Origin: JAYPWI01 sp038135065
Lineage (GTDB): Bacteria; Actinomycetota; Acidimicrobiia; Acidimicrobiales; Poriferisodalaceae
Length of the DNA: 53,637 bases
NCBI GenBank assembly: GCA_038135065.1
Contig: JAYPWI010000026.1
Coordinates: 1 to 53,637, forward strand
Direction: 5' to 3'
Shown: piece after piece, positions 23,961 through 32,207 of the stretch
How positions within the stretch are numbered: the stretch's first letter is position 1
Layout of the letters: the number at the start of each line of letters is the position of its first letter
Notes under the pieces: generated by a model
Seen by the model: only the letters and a program-made list of their open reading frames with translations
Database searches by the model: none
What the model was told of the DNA's origin: nothing
Position numbers and translations under genes: made by a program

Positions 23961-25322
23961 TCATGGCGCAGGGCAGGAGCTGCGGTAGCGAACGGCCCGG
24001 TGTGGTGATCCTGCGGCGATGAACAGGTCAGCGGCCCGCTGGGCCCACCGTCCGGCAAACGAACCCATGCCTGCTGCTGCAAAGGCGTCGGCGGCCTCGG
24101 CGGTTGCCTCCCGGACTGCGATCGCGTCGTGCTGGTCGCTTCCGTGCTGCACGGCTGCCTCGAAGTACCGCTCGGCCTCGTCGGCTTGGCCCTGTCCGGC
24201 AGCCACCCGACCCCGAGCGATGTCGAGCCAGGGGTCTGGGAGCGCCCGCTGCGCGGCCAACTGCTCGTACCGTTCGAGTGCAGCCTGCACATCGTTCATG
24301 CGCCCGAGGTGCTGGCTTGCGGCGATGACAACCGACAACCCATGACAGGCGGCAGGCGCGTGGCCATGGCGGTCGAGATCTGCAGCAGCCTGACCGGCGA
24401 GGATCACCGCTTCTGCATGACGGTCCATGCCGGTGAGACAGTCGGCAAGGCTGATCTGCGCTCCTGCCCGCTGGACGGGGAGACCGTGGCGACTGTAGAT
24501 CTCGAGTGCTGTCTGGTGGTGAGCCACTGCTGACTCGTAATCACCCCGGTACATGGCCACGTGACCCAGACGGTCGACACAGTCGGCCTCCTCCGTCGGG
24601 AGGTTCAACGAGCGGTACGCATCGAGGGCAGTGCGCATTCCTGCTTCACCAGCGGCCAGATCGCCCGAGGATATTGCGATGGACGCTTTGGTGTAGACGC
24701 AATGGGCGGCCACCATGGCGACTCCGGTGGCTGTGGCGTGGCGTTCCGCGACATCCAGTCGCTCGATGGCTTCGGGGACTCGTCCGAGGTAACGCAGGGC
24801 CGTGGCCCAGTTCAAGCCGAGCGTGATCCGCGCCGTTGTGATGTCGCCAGCCTCGAGGTACAGCCGCTGCGCGTCTGCGTACCACAGGTCCGCAGCTGCA
24901 TGATCGCCTCGGCGCGATGCGACGGTTCCCAGCTCCATGGTCGCCCGGGCCTGCCCGGCGAGGTCGGCCGCACTGGAATAGTGCTCGAGTGCAGCTCGGT
25001 AGGTCGCCTCGGCAGCAGTGAGATTGCCCAGGTCTGACAGGGCGTCTGCCATCGTCATGCGTGCCGCCAGGGCTTCGTTCGGATCGCTGGGCTCCAGGAG
25101 ATCAATGGCCCGGCGGGCATGCTCGACTGCCTCACCGAAACGATGGGCCCCAACGCAGATGTCAGCCTTCGCGGTCAAGACCACGCCGATCTCGACATCG
25201 CCCATACCGGCCGACCGTGTATCGAGGAGATCGAGAGCGGAGGTGTGCTGCCCCTGATCTGCGAGTTCGTGTGCTTGGCCGATGAGTCGGTCGATGTCGT
25301 GTCCGAGCCTGCCTGCCGACAT
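23961..25322 (-). CDS. Tetratricopeptide-repeat protein
   Basis: 453 residues composed almost wholly of TPR-like helix pairs of the type seen in MalT/SARP-regulator tails: examples are LGNLTAAEATYRAALEHY, LGRVPEAIERLDVAERHA and YRGDYESAVAHHQTALEIY. No effector or DNA-binding domain and no signal peptide are visible, so it is probably a cytoplasmic scaffold or a remnant regulator lacking its DNA-binding part. It converges with the lyase-like gene (19 bp between stops). Upstream lies a non-coding stretch with a decayed thioesterase fragment. Confidence 0.85.
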   Translation of the reverse strand: MSAGRLGHDIDRLIGQAHELADQGQHTSALDLLDTRSAGMGDVEIGVVLTAKADICVGAHRFGEAVEHARRAIDLLEPSDPNEALAARMTMADALSDLGNLTAAEATYRAALEHYSSAADLAGQARATMELGTVASRRGDHAAADLWYADAQRLYLEAGDITTARITLGLNWATALRYLGRVPEAIERLDVAERHATATGVAMVAAHCVYTKASIAISSGDLAAGEAGMRTALDAYRSLNLPTEEADCVDRLGHVAMYRGDYESAVAHHQTALEIYSRHGLPVQRAGAQISLADCLTGMDRHAEAVILAGQAAADLDRHGHAPAACHGLSVVIAASQHLGRMNDVQAALERYEQLAAQRALPDPWLDIARGRVAAGQGQADEAERYFEAAVQHGSDQHDAIAVREATAEAADAFAAAGMGSFAGRWAQRAADLFIAAGSPHRAVRYRSSCPAP

Positions 25323-25754
25323 GTGCCACCTGCCTTCGTGCGATGCTGACCACCGATGGTCACCGGCCGCTTATGCACTACAGGGGAGGTGTGACACCCG
25401 GAGTCAATGCGGAGGAAGGGTTCGACGTCATCGCTGGCCGACGAATTGGGTTCCGACTTGTCTCGGGTGTCGGGCACGGGCTCTGACGATGCCCGGACCC
25501 AGTGCCCGAGTGAGTAGAGAAGCTGCTCGGGCCCGAGTGCGCGGGTCACGCGGTGATAGTGGCGTAACTCTCGCTCCGAGGTTCGCAACGTGACGATCGG
25601 GCGCTACGACCCGCTCCGATTCCAAGCTGCGCAGGGCAGCGACTCGGATTCTTTGTCCGTTCCGTCGGCCTTGGTGATGAGATCGGTGATGTTCGGGTGT
25701 GACCGGGTCGAAGGTAACGAGGCTCTCGTTCGATTCCGAGCCGCCGGCCGAACT
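25323..25754. other. Intergenic region with a thioesterase remnant
   Basis: 432 bp between the TPR gene and the thioesterase gene. The middle holds the decayed fragment listed separately. The remainder (25323-25450 and 25586-25754) shows only shadow frames of low quality; no RNA gene or clear promoter was seen. Confidence 0.5.
25451..25585 (-). pseudogene. Fragment of a second type II thioesterase
   Basis: Translated on the minus strand, this segment gives RVTRALGPEQLLYSLGHW, which matches QLARALGPEQPVYSLGHG of the intact thioesterase 0.9 kb to the right. The similarity extends over about 40 codons at both protein and DNA level, then stops on both sides. The catalytic Ser, Asp and His regions are absent. 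It is best read as the relic of a duplicated or partly deleted paralog. Confidence 0.7.
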
Positions 25755-26648
25755 CTAGGAGCCAGGCGGCGGTGGCCACAGCGTCAGCGCCGAGCGAAGT
25801 TGATTGGCCACGGATCCGACGTGGTCCTCTTCCCACATCGAATGGTGATCGCCCTCGACACCAAGACACAGAAACGGTCCGTCGAACACGCTGGCAAGCC
25901 CGAGCGATGGATCGCCGCCGAGCCGTAGACGATGGAGCGACGTCCACAACTGCAACACGCGGTGGTCGTACTGGCGATTATCCCAAGTGCGTGAGAGTGT
26001 ACGCACTGCCAGCGTCAGGGGATCATCGGTGTGATGATGGGCTCGAGGCCGACGCTCCACAGGCTCGCCGTCGGGATCCTTGATCCACCGCTGCGTCATC
26101 CGCGCCCACAACTTCTGGTACGGACGTCGCAGCTTGTAGCACATGAAGGACCTTCGGGCGCTGCGGGTCGGCAGCGCCGCCCACCTCATGAGGTTGTCGC
26201 CGAAATACAGGAGATGGACCCGCCATGACTCGGTCATCGGTCTCGGCGCGCGCGTGTCGAAGAGCACCACAAAATGCGGCTCCCTGCCTGCGGCAGCCAG
26301 TTCATCTGCGACTTCGAGGGCCATCATGCCGCTGAAGGACCACCCTCCGATGATGAAGCGGTCGGGTAGGTCGAGTCCGTTGATCAACGTGAGAAAGTGG
26401 GTTTTCCAGGCCGTCAAGTCCGGGTTTTCCCCGTCGCTCTCGGGGCCGAAGCCGTGACCGAGTGAGTACACCGGCTGTTCTGGCCCGAGCGCCCGGGCCA
26501 ACTGGTGATGCTTTTCGAGTTGGCGGCCCGAGCACCTGGGCAGGACGAGGGGCAGCAGCTTTCCGCTGCAGTTCCACGCGCCGACGGCAATGCTCTCTAA
26601 TTCCTCATCCGGTTCGTCCTGTTGTGGGTCGAACTCCACGATTTCCAT
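25755..26648 (-). CDS. Thioesterase-domain protein (type II, NRPS/PKS-like)
   Basis: 297 residues of alpha/beta-hydrolase fold, like the free-standing or terminal thioesterases that release acyl chains from carrier proteins. The nucleophile elbow is IGGWSFSGMMA (GxSxG), the acid is in FVVLFDTRAP, and the His is in VEGDHHSMW. A lid insertion rich in Arg and Trp (about 130-200) is present. No carrier protein, NRPS or PKS module is nearby, so its substrate is unknown. It starts at ATG 26648, preceded by a short AGGA. A fragment of a related gene lies downstream at 25451-25585. Confidence 0.85.
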   Translation of the reverse strand: MEIVEFDPQQDEPDEELESIAVGAWNCSGKLLPLVLPRCSGRQLEKHHQLARALGPEQPVYSLGHGFGPESDGENPDLTAWKTHFLTLINGLDLPDRFIIGGWSFSGMMALEVADELAAAGREPHFVVLFDTRAPRPMTESWRVHLLYFGDNLMRWAALPTRSARRSFMCYKLRRPYQKLWARMTQRWIKDPDGEPVERRPRAHHHTDDPLTLAVRTLSRTWDNRQYDHRVLQLWTSLHRLRLGGDPSLGLASVFDGPFLCLGVEGDHHSMWEEDHVGSVANQLRSALTLWPPPPGS

Positions 26649-26880
26649 TCCTAGCCATCGGAATTCGCCTTCCCAGATTGAAGGAATTATTCAACGAACA
26701 GCCCCCACTCGGGCAACGGGTGAGCGAGAGCGGTCCTCCGGAGATTCGCCCCTCGCCCCAGGCGTCACAGCGCAGGCGTAATGCCTGCACGAACCATTAC
26801 GAGCGCCCGAGAGACCTGGCTCGACGACGGCGCAGCAACCGACGACGGGCGGTGCTCCAGCCAGGACCGATGGAGGAACG

Positions 26881-27477
26881 ATGCCGAACCGTGTGCAGCC
26901 CACCGGGTTGGAGCTCGGCCGTCTGGGAATCTGTCGGGGCTGCGGCGACGTCCGCGGCCCCATCCCGGTGGCCCCGAAGATCTGGCAGCGCTGCGCCTGC
27001 GAGGGTCCGGGCCACGGCGACGGCCCGCGCTACGGGGATACGAACAGGTTCGCCGGATTGTGCGCGGTCTGTGCGGCCCGGGTCGTGTGGGACGGGTCAC
27101 GCTTCAGCCTCTTCCAGTGCGGCGCATGCGTCCAGTGGATCCGACGTCTCAATGTGGCCACCGGATGGGTCGTGATACCGATCTCGCGGCATTCGCTGGT
27201 CAACGGCTCGAGTCTGCGAGGAGAGGATCTTCTCCCCGGAGACGATGTCGACATCCCGTTGATCAAGGACTTCGCCGCTCGCGTCGTCGCCAGCATCAAC
27301 GGTGCCTCCCAACTCCACGCACATCGACGGCAGCTGACCCTGCGGTATCTCCGTCGCTACTTGGATGAGGGATCCACTGACGTCCCGGTGGCCTACTACC
27401 TGGAGGTCGTGGCCCGACGGGAACCGGACCCGGCTCCTGCCCGGTCTCGGCTCCTCGAACGGATGACGACGGGGTGA
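26881..27477 (+). CDS. Cys-rich, probable zinc-binding protein, unknown function
   Basis: 198 residues from ATG 26881, with a strong GGAGGA ribosome site seven bases upstream. Residues 1-90 carry four Cys pairs (CRGC, CAC, CAVC, CGAC), enough for two zinc ribbons. The C-terminal half is helical and basic (AHRRQLTLRYLRRYLDE). No family recognised. It is divergent from the thioesterase across about 230 bp, in which a small hairpin (26772-26788) is visible. It may be a nucleic-acid-binding protein, but that is only a guess from the ribbons and basic helices. Confidence 0.75.
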   Translation: MPNRVQPTGLELGRLGICRGCGDVRGPIPVAPKIWQRCACEGPGHGDGPRYGDTNRFAGLCAVCAARVVWDGSRFSLFQCGACVQWIRRLNVATGWVVIPISRHSLVNGSSLRGEDLLPGDDVDIPLIKDFAARVVASINGASQLHAHRRQLTLRYLRRYLDEGSTDVPVAYYLEVVARREPDPAPARSRLLERMTTG

Positions 27478-27550
27478 TGGCGCCGGCCCGGACGATGCTT
27501 GCGCCGCCATTCGCGCTGCGGGCCGAATAGCTGACTAAGTTCCTCGTTTC

Positions 27551-28681
27551 GTGGACGACAGGCGCGCTCTCGGGCAGCTCTCCGGACCCGCGCGCTCCGC
27601 GCTGGTGGTGTTGTTGATCTACGTGTTCCTTGTCGGCGTTTCCTCGCTGGAGACCGGCATCAAGATCATGGGTGAGGACACGCAGGAACGCCTGTTCTCG
27701 ACGGTCAGCAATCCCTTTGCTGCGCTGTGTGTCGGTGTCCTGGGCACCGTCCTTGTGCAGTCCTCGTCGGCGTCGACGTCGGTGATCGTCGGACTCGTTG
27801 CCTCGGGGGCTCTCGGTGTGGGGGACGCCGTGCCGATGGTCATGGGTGCGAACATCGGCACCACCGTGACCAACACCTTGGTTTCCCTCGGGCATATCCG
27901 GCAGTCCAACGAGTTTCGCCGGGCCTTTGCAGCAGCGACCGTGCACGACTTCTTCAATGTGTGCGCGGTGGCGCTGTTGCTGCCCCTCGAGCTGTTGTTC
28001 GGTGTGGTCAGCAAGCCCGCTGAATGGCTGAGCGGGAGTCTCGTCGGTTCAGCGGGTTCTGACTGGAAAAGCCCGGTAAAGGCATGGGTCAAGGAACCAG
28101 TCGGTTGGCTGAAGGACCTGTGGGGAGCCGTTGTCGAGAATCCCAACCTCCGGGGAGTCGGCATGGTGCTGACAGGCCTGGTGATCGTATTGGTTGCCCT
28201 TGCCTTCATCACCAGGAACATGAAGAAGCTGGTCGCCGACCGTGTCGAACGGTCTGTGAATGCGTTGCTCGGTCGAGGAGGAGGTGCGCTGGCACTGCTC
28301 CTCGGTGTCGTCATCACCATCGCAGTGCAGTCGTCCAGCATCACCACGTCGATCCTCATTCCTCTCGCCGGGGCCGGGGTGGTGACGCTCCGCAACGCCT
28401 ACCCGGTCACCCTCGGTGCCAATGTCGGCACCACGATCACCGCCCTGCTGGCCGCCTTGGCTGCGTCCAAACCCGAAGCGTTGACGGTTGCTCTCGCCCA
28501 CACCACCTTCAACGTCGTGGGCATCTTGTTGCTCTATGTCGTGCCCGTCGCCAGGTCGGTTCCCCTCATCGGAGCAGAGCGCCTGGCCGATGTTGCCGTT
28601 GAGCGTCGGAGCCTTGCCGTAGCGTATGTGGCAGTGGCCTTCATCATCGTGCCCTTGCTGGGCGTCGTGTTGCTCGGCTGA
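27551..28681 (+). CDS. Na/Pi cotransporter family protein
   Basis: 376 residues of the PF02690 phosphate symporter family, which imports or exports phosphate with sodium at the cytoplasmic membrane. Two inverted repeats each carry the QSSS motif: TVLVQSSSASTSVIVGLV with MGANIGTTVTN, and AVQSSSITTSILIPLAG with LGANVGTTITALL. About eight to nine hydrophobic helices are visible. It starts at GTG 27551 with no clear ribosome site. The PhoU-domain gene follows 11 bp downstream, the usual partner of this transporter (the two are fused in many bacteria). Confidence 0.93.
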   Translation: MDDRRALGQLSGPARSALVVLLIYVFLVGVSSLETGIKIMGEDTQERLFSTVSNPFAALCVGVLGTVLVQSSSASTSVIVGLVASGALGVGDAVPMVMGANIGTTVTNTLVSLGHIRQSNEFRRAFAAATVHDFFNVCAVALLLPLELLFGVVSKPAEWLSGSLVGSAGSDWKSPVKAWVKEPVGWLKDLWGAVVENPNLRGVGMVLTGLVIVLVALAFITRNMKKLVADRVERSVNALLGRGGGALALLLGVVITIAVQSSSITTSILIPLAGAGVVTLRNAYPVTLGANVGTTITALLAALAASKPEALTVALAHTTFNVVGILLLYVVPVARSVPLIGAERLADVAVERRSLAVAYVAVAFIIVPLLGVVLLG

Positions 28682-28692
28682 AAGGCGATCTC

Positions 28693-29376
28693 GTGGTACT
28701 CGAATTCTTTCGACGCAATTCTGGCGAGGGTGACTTCGGCCACATCGTCAGTCGGGCAGTGACGATGTTGGGCGACGCCCGCCACTCCTACGATCTTGCC
28801 ACCCTTGTGCTGCTGTCCAATGCGGACCCCGGCAATGTGGCTCAGGACATCCGCGACACCGACCAGCGCATCAACCAAGCCGAGCAGGAGTTGCGCAGCG
28901 AACTGATCGTCCACGTCAGCGTCAAAGGGGCCGCAGACATTGGGTCGGTTCTGGGATTCACGTTGCTCCTCAAGAAAATCGAGCGGATCGGTGACCAGGC
29001 CAAGAACATCCTCGAACTTGCCGAGGGTGGGGTCCGGATGAGCGGCGCACCCGAGATCGACGTCGTGCGTGGCGACTGTGGTGCGATCTCGACCTTCTTC
29101 GCCGAGGCGGGGACGCTGCTGTCTGCGGCTGATGTCGACGACGAAGCGGTCGCCGACTACGCCGCTCGGGTAAATGCCGTGATCGACGACCTCCACGACA
29201 AGATGAACGGCTACATGACCTCAGACCGGCCAGGCCGGGATGTTGTGCCGTTGGCGATCCTCTACCGGTATCTGCGGCGAGTTGCGGCGAATCTGGTTGG
29301 CATCGTGCGGACATCGGTCGAGCCACTGCCTCATGTCGACTACCTCGAAGGTGGGACCGTCGACACCGACGACTGA
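28693..29376 (+). CDS. PhoU-domain protein
   Basis: 227 residues from GTG 28693. Two antiparallel three-helix PhoU-like bundles are suggested, with a clear IERIGDQAKNILELAEG segment, the acidic metal-binding signature of PhoU (E/DxxxD). PhoU proteins modulate phosphate transporters. Its position directly after the Na/Pi symporter indicates it regulates that carrier rather than a PstSCAB system, none of which is in the window. It converges with the glycoside-hydrolase gene (16 bp between stops). Confidence 0.88.
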   Translation: MVLEFFRRNSGEGDFGHIVSRAVTMLGDARHSYDLATLVLLSNADPGNVAQDIRDTDQRINQAEQELRSELIVHVSVKGAADIGSVLGFTLLLKKIERIGDQAKNILELAEGGVRMSGAPEIDVVRGDCGAISTFFAEAGTLLSAADVDDEAVADYAARVNAVIDDLHDKMNGYMTSDRPGRDVVPLAILYRYLRRVAANLVGIVRTSVEPLPHVDYLEGGTVDTDD

Positions 29377-29392
29377 GGCCGAGACCTGAGCT

Positions 29393-30445
29393 TCATTCCC
29401 GAGTTCGGCGGGTGAGCCTCCGGAAGAGGTCGGTCTCGTCTCGGTCGTATGGCGTGCCGTCTCGGTGGAACAGTTCGTGGAACCACGGCTCGTCCTCGTC
29501 GACCTGCTCCCACCAGGATCGCCATGGAAGCTTCGTTTGGGTCCGGCCGTCGACGAGCCCCCAATTGATCGCGCCGACGTTGCGGTCGCCGAACACTTCG
29601 AGCAGGTCGACCGTGGAACCTGCGGTCCTGGCAAGCCACTCCGTGCAGAGCAGGGGCCGCTGGTACTGCGAAAGGGCATCGATCACCGAGTTCAATCGCT
29701 CGCGCGGCTCGTAACAGTGGAAGGAGATGATGTCACTGCGTTCGAGGATGAGGCTGTTGATGGCGTTGCCGACCGGTTGACCATCATCGTCGTACTCCCA
29801 CAGGCCAACGGTGAGGGGCTGAGTGGGATGAGCGTCGCGGGCCCAGTCGAACACCGCTCCGACGAGGTTCGTCATTGCTGCGGCCTTGTGTGAGCGCGAC
29901 CCTGCGGCAAGGGTGTTGCGATCCAACTGGTCCGGTTCGTTGAACAGATCCCAGGCGATGATTCGTTCGTCGCTTCCGAATCGTTCGAGGACGGCATGGA
30001 CGTAGGCTTCGAGCCGGGGCCAGGCCGAAGGGTCGTGCAGGATGTCGGCTCCCGGGCTTTGCACCCAGACCGAGTTGTGGCGCCCCGGCACGGGTGTCGG
30101 CTGGGGACCCAACGCAGGAGCCGGGTTCCACACCCCATCGAACAGCACGGGGAGCGCCTGGATGCCGACCTCGGCGGCCAGATCCAGTACCTCGCTCACT
30201 CGGTCCAAGAAGTTCGGTTCGCGTTCCGACCAGAGCAGGTCGTGGAGGTACACCCGCACGACGTTCATGCCGATCTCGCTCGCCCACTGCAGCTCGCGTC
30301 CGATGGTGTCGGGGTCGTAGGTCGCCTGTTGCCACATCTCGAGCTGGTTTGCCGCAGTCGAGGGCGTGAAATTGCAGCCCACCAGCCAACCCACCGACTG
30401 TGACCATTGCCGAGCACGTTCTTCGGTCCAGCGATTGCTGCGCAT
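29393..30445 (-). CDS. Clan-A glycoside hydrolase (cellulase/xylanase-like)
   Basis: 350 residues of a (beta/alpha)8 barrel hydrolase. The acid/base Glu is in AWDLFNEPDQL, the nucleophile Glu in LLCTEWLAR. Other conserved pieces are GWLVGCNFTPSTAANQLEMW, RVYLHDLLW, PVLFDGVWN and NWGLVDGRTQT. This arrangement matches a group often annotated as 1,4-beta-xylanase, although the true substrate is uncertain. No signal peptide is visible at the N-terminus, so it appears cytoplasmic, acting on imported oligosaccharides. A perfect palindrome 55 bp upstream suggests repression by a sugar-responsive regulator. Confidence 0.88.
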   Translation of the reverse strand: MRSNRWTEERARQWSQSVGWLVGCNFTPSTAANQLEMWQQATYDPDTIGRELQWASEIGMNVVRVYLHDLLWSEREPNFLDRVSEVLDLAAEVGIQALPVLFDGVWNPAPALGPQPTPVPGRHNSVWVQSPGADILHDPSAWPRLEAYVHAVLERFGSDERIIAWDLFNEPDQLDRNTLAAGSRSHKAAAMTNLVGAVFDWARDAHPTQPLTVGLWEYDDDGQPVGNAINSLILERSDIISFHCYEPRERLNSVIDALSQYQRPLLCTEWLARTAGSTVDLLEVFGDRNVGAINWGLVDGRTQTKLPWRSWWEQVDEDEPWFHELFHRDGTPYDRDETDLFRRLTRRTRE

Positions 30446-30499
30446 CGTCAGAGTCTACGGCCGTTGCCGTGTGGCAGGGATTTCGACGAAATAGGAACT

Positions 30500-30517
30500 G
30501 TTTGTACTAGTACAAAC
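30500..30517. promoter_or_regulatory. Perfect 18-bp palindrome, probable operator
   Basis: GTTTGTACTAGTACAAAC is its own reverse complement. It lies 55 bp upstream of the glycoside-hydrolase start, inside an AT-rich divergent intergenic region in otherwise GC-rich DNA. The half-site resembles operators of GntR-type sugar repressors (AraR-like TTTGTAC), but no regulator gene is next to it. Confidence 0.65.
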
Positions 30518-30607
30518 GAATAGAAAGCCGATGATTACTGGCTGCGACCTACGCCAAATACATCGATGAAATTTACTGCAATGCGACGCCGTGCCCGTTG
30601 CAAGATT

Positions 30608-30629
30608 TTTCCAAAAGTACGTTTGGAAA
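30608..30629. promoter_or_regulatory. Inverted repeat, possible second operator
   Basis: TTTCCAAA (30608-30615) and TTTGGAAA (30622-30629) are perfect 8-bp arms around 6 bp, 50 bp upstream of the beta-propeller lipoprotein start. It may be an operator or a hairpin in its leader. Confidence 0.4.
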
Positions 30630-30678
30630 TTTGAGGTCACTTCAGGATATGTTCGCGAAGAGACCGAGGGGGTCAACG

Positions 30679-31785
30679 ATGAAGACGAAAACGGCACTCA
30701 TACTCGCATCAGTGTTCGTCCTTGGGCTCAGCGCCTGCATGTCCCCGACAGAGGACAGTGCGCTACGCATCAGCGCAATGCCCGGAGGCGACGGCTCACT
30801 CGTTCATGTCGAGGAGGGGAACCGCATCGTCTTCCTCGAGCGGGGCGCCAGCACCTCTGCCCGGTCCCATGACGGACTCCGCCTCGCCTTCGTGCTCAAC
30901 GACGAGTTGTGGGTGATAAATCTGGATGGAACAGGGTTGCGCCAGGTCACGGACAACGAGATCGTCGAACGGGACCCAGTGTGGTCGCCCGACGACACCT
31001 GGATCGCCTTCGGCGGCGGAGATGGGCCGGACGATGTCGACGTCTACGTCGTGAACGTTGCGGATGAGGCCGCTGTGGCTCAGAGGATGACCAACACCCC
31101 GGGAATCGAGTACGGCGTGTCGTGGGCTCCCGACGGTTCGGAGATCGCCTTCTTCGAGGACGGCGAGGTGTTCGCAGCGGTCGTCCACGAGCGTGGGGGG
31201 CAGGTTCGACAGTTGACCGGTACCAACCAGGTCGACCCGACGCCGGTGTGGTCGCCCGACGGATCCAAGATCGCCTTCCTCGGATTGGCTGACGATCTCC
31301 AAGAAGAGATCTTCGTCATGGACAGTGATGGCGCCAACCTGATCCAACTGACGGACAACGACGTGACCGAGACGGAGATCACCTGGTTCCCCGACGGGAA
31401 GATGATCGCCTTCGTGCAGACCATTGACCGGTACGACCCTGCGATCAAGGACTTCACAAAAGAGATCTTCGTGATCAATGTGGACGGGACCCACCTTCGC
31501 CTCAAGACCGACAACGATCTGATCGAACGAGACCTTCGTTTCGATGAGCGGGACGACGGCCTCTGGCTGAGCTTCTGCTGCGTGGAGGAGGGTGTTCGCG
31601 GGGAGATGCTCCTGCTCGGCGAGGCCGATCCGGGCGACAGTGCGGACGACACCGACGACGGGTTCTTCGACGACGACTCCGACGATGGGTTCTTCGACGA
31701 CGACTCCGACGACGGCGACATGACGATGCCGACGACGACGCTCGCTCCGGTGACCACCACCACGGTGGCGGAGGGTGAAGGCTAG
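30679..31785 (+). CDS. Lipoprotein with TolB/WD40-like beta-propeller
   Basis: 368 residues from ATG 30679, preceded by GAGGGGG. The signal and lipobox are VLGLSACMS. The body contains several PD40/TolB-type repeats, each ending in W(S/A)PD-x(3)-(I/W)IAF: PVWSPDDTWIAFGG, VSWAPDGSEIAFFE, PVWSPDGSKIAFLG and ITWFPDGKMIAFVQ. Such propellers bind proteins or sense envelope state. A disordered acidic tail has two near-identical DDGFFDDDS units and then a Thr-rich end, with a final TTTTVAEGEG. It is divergent from the glycoside hydrolase and may share its regulation. Confidence 0.85.
   Translation: MKTKTALILASVFVLGLSACMSPTEDSALRISAMPGGDGSLVHVEEGNRIVFLERGASTSARSHDGLRLAFVLNDELWVINLDGTGLRQVTDNEIVERDPVWSPDDTWIAFGGGDGPDDVDVYVVNVADEAAVAQRMTNTPGIEYGVSWAPDGSEIAFFEDGEVFAAVVHERGGQVRQLTGTNQVDPTPVWSPDGSKIAFLGLADDLQEEIFVMDSDGANLIQLTDNDVTETEITWFPDGKMIAFVQTIDRYDPAIKDFTKEIFVINVDGTHLRLKTDNDLIERDLRFDERDDGLWLSFCCVEEGVRGEMLLLGEADPGDSADDTDDGFFDDDSDDGFFDDDSDDGDMTMPTTTLAPVTTTTVAEGEG
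31654..31707 (+). repeat. Two 27-bp tandem repeats encoding an acidic tail
   Basis: Units 31654-31680 and 31681-31707 differ at one base (GACGAC versus GACGAT). They encode DDGFFDDDS twice inside the beta-propeller lipoprotein. The 27-bp length preserves frame, so copy number could vary between strains. Confidence 0.85.
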
Positions 31786-31800
31786 CCACCTCTGCTGGGC

Positions 31801-31846
31801 GCAGCCGGTGGGCCGAACTTCAGTTCGGCCACCTGCCACCGGCTGC
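31801..31846. terminator. Nested stem-loop between convergent genes
   Basis: Outer arms GCAGCCGGTGG (31801-31811) and CCACCGGCTGC (31836-31846) enclose an inner stem GGCCGAAC / GTTCGGCC with a TTCA loop (31811-31830). It starts 16 bp after the lipoprotein stop and includes the last codons of the convergent gene. No T-tract is present, so termination is likely Rho-aided or bidirectional. The structure itself is unmistakable. Confidence 0.65.
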
Positions 31847-32197
31847 GACCCCAGGGAATGCCTCATCGAGCTGGTCGATGATCCAGCTCGACACCGCCAC
31901 CACTTGGTCGAAGAACGGTAGCTCCATACTCATCATCTCGGTGTAGCGGAGACCGTTGACGATCATCGTGGCGTCGGCTCGTGTGAACGGAATCCCGTGG
32001 TCGCTCCCGGTCAGCTGCTCCCATTCGACCTCGGACCAGGGCAGGGTGAGCCGCTCGTCGAGGGCTCGTCCACGCTCCTCGTCGGCCCAGGCGTCGTGGT
32101 CGCTCATGATCCCCAGCACTTGCCGGAGGGCGGCTGCCCCATGAATGGGCAGGGTGATGATGCGTTCGTCGGGACCGGCCGAACCCTGTGCGTCCAT
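31820..32197 (-). CDS. Small unknown protein
   Basis: 125 residues from ATG 32197; the frame is open to 32236 but AAGG lies just upstream of this ATG. No signal peptide or membrane helix. The sequence is acidic and helical with several Trp/Met residues (LPWSEVEWEQLTGSDHG, YTEMMSMELPFFDQVV). No family recognised. It follows the MFS gene on the same strand by ten bases, so it may be co-transcribed with it. Its last codons form part of the convergent stem-loop. Confidence 0.65.
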   Translation of the reverse strand: MDAQGSAGPDERIITLPIHGAAALRQVLGIMSDHDAWADEERGRALDERLTLPWSEVEWEQLTGSDHGIPFTRADATMIVNGLRYTEMMSMELPFFDQVVAVSSWIIDQLDEAFPGVAAGGRWPN

Positions 32198-32207
32198 GGT
32201 GCGGACC

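Noticed and set aside
25175..25588. Minus-strand open frame as a real gene
   Set aside because: Only about 40 codons resemble a thioesterase; the rest has no domain and overlaps the TPR gene.
26462..27175. Plus-strand 237-codon open frame overlapping the thioesterase and Cys-rich genes
   Set aside because: Arg/Pro/Ser-rich shadow frame with no ribosome site; the two overlapping genes have motifs and good starts.
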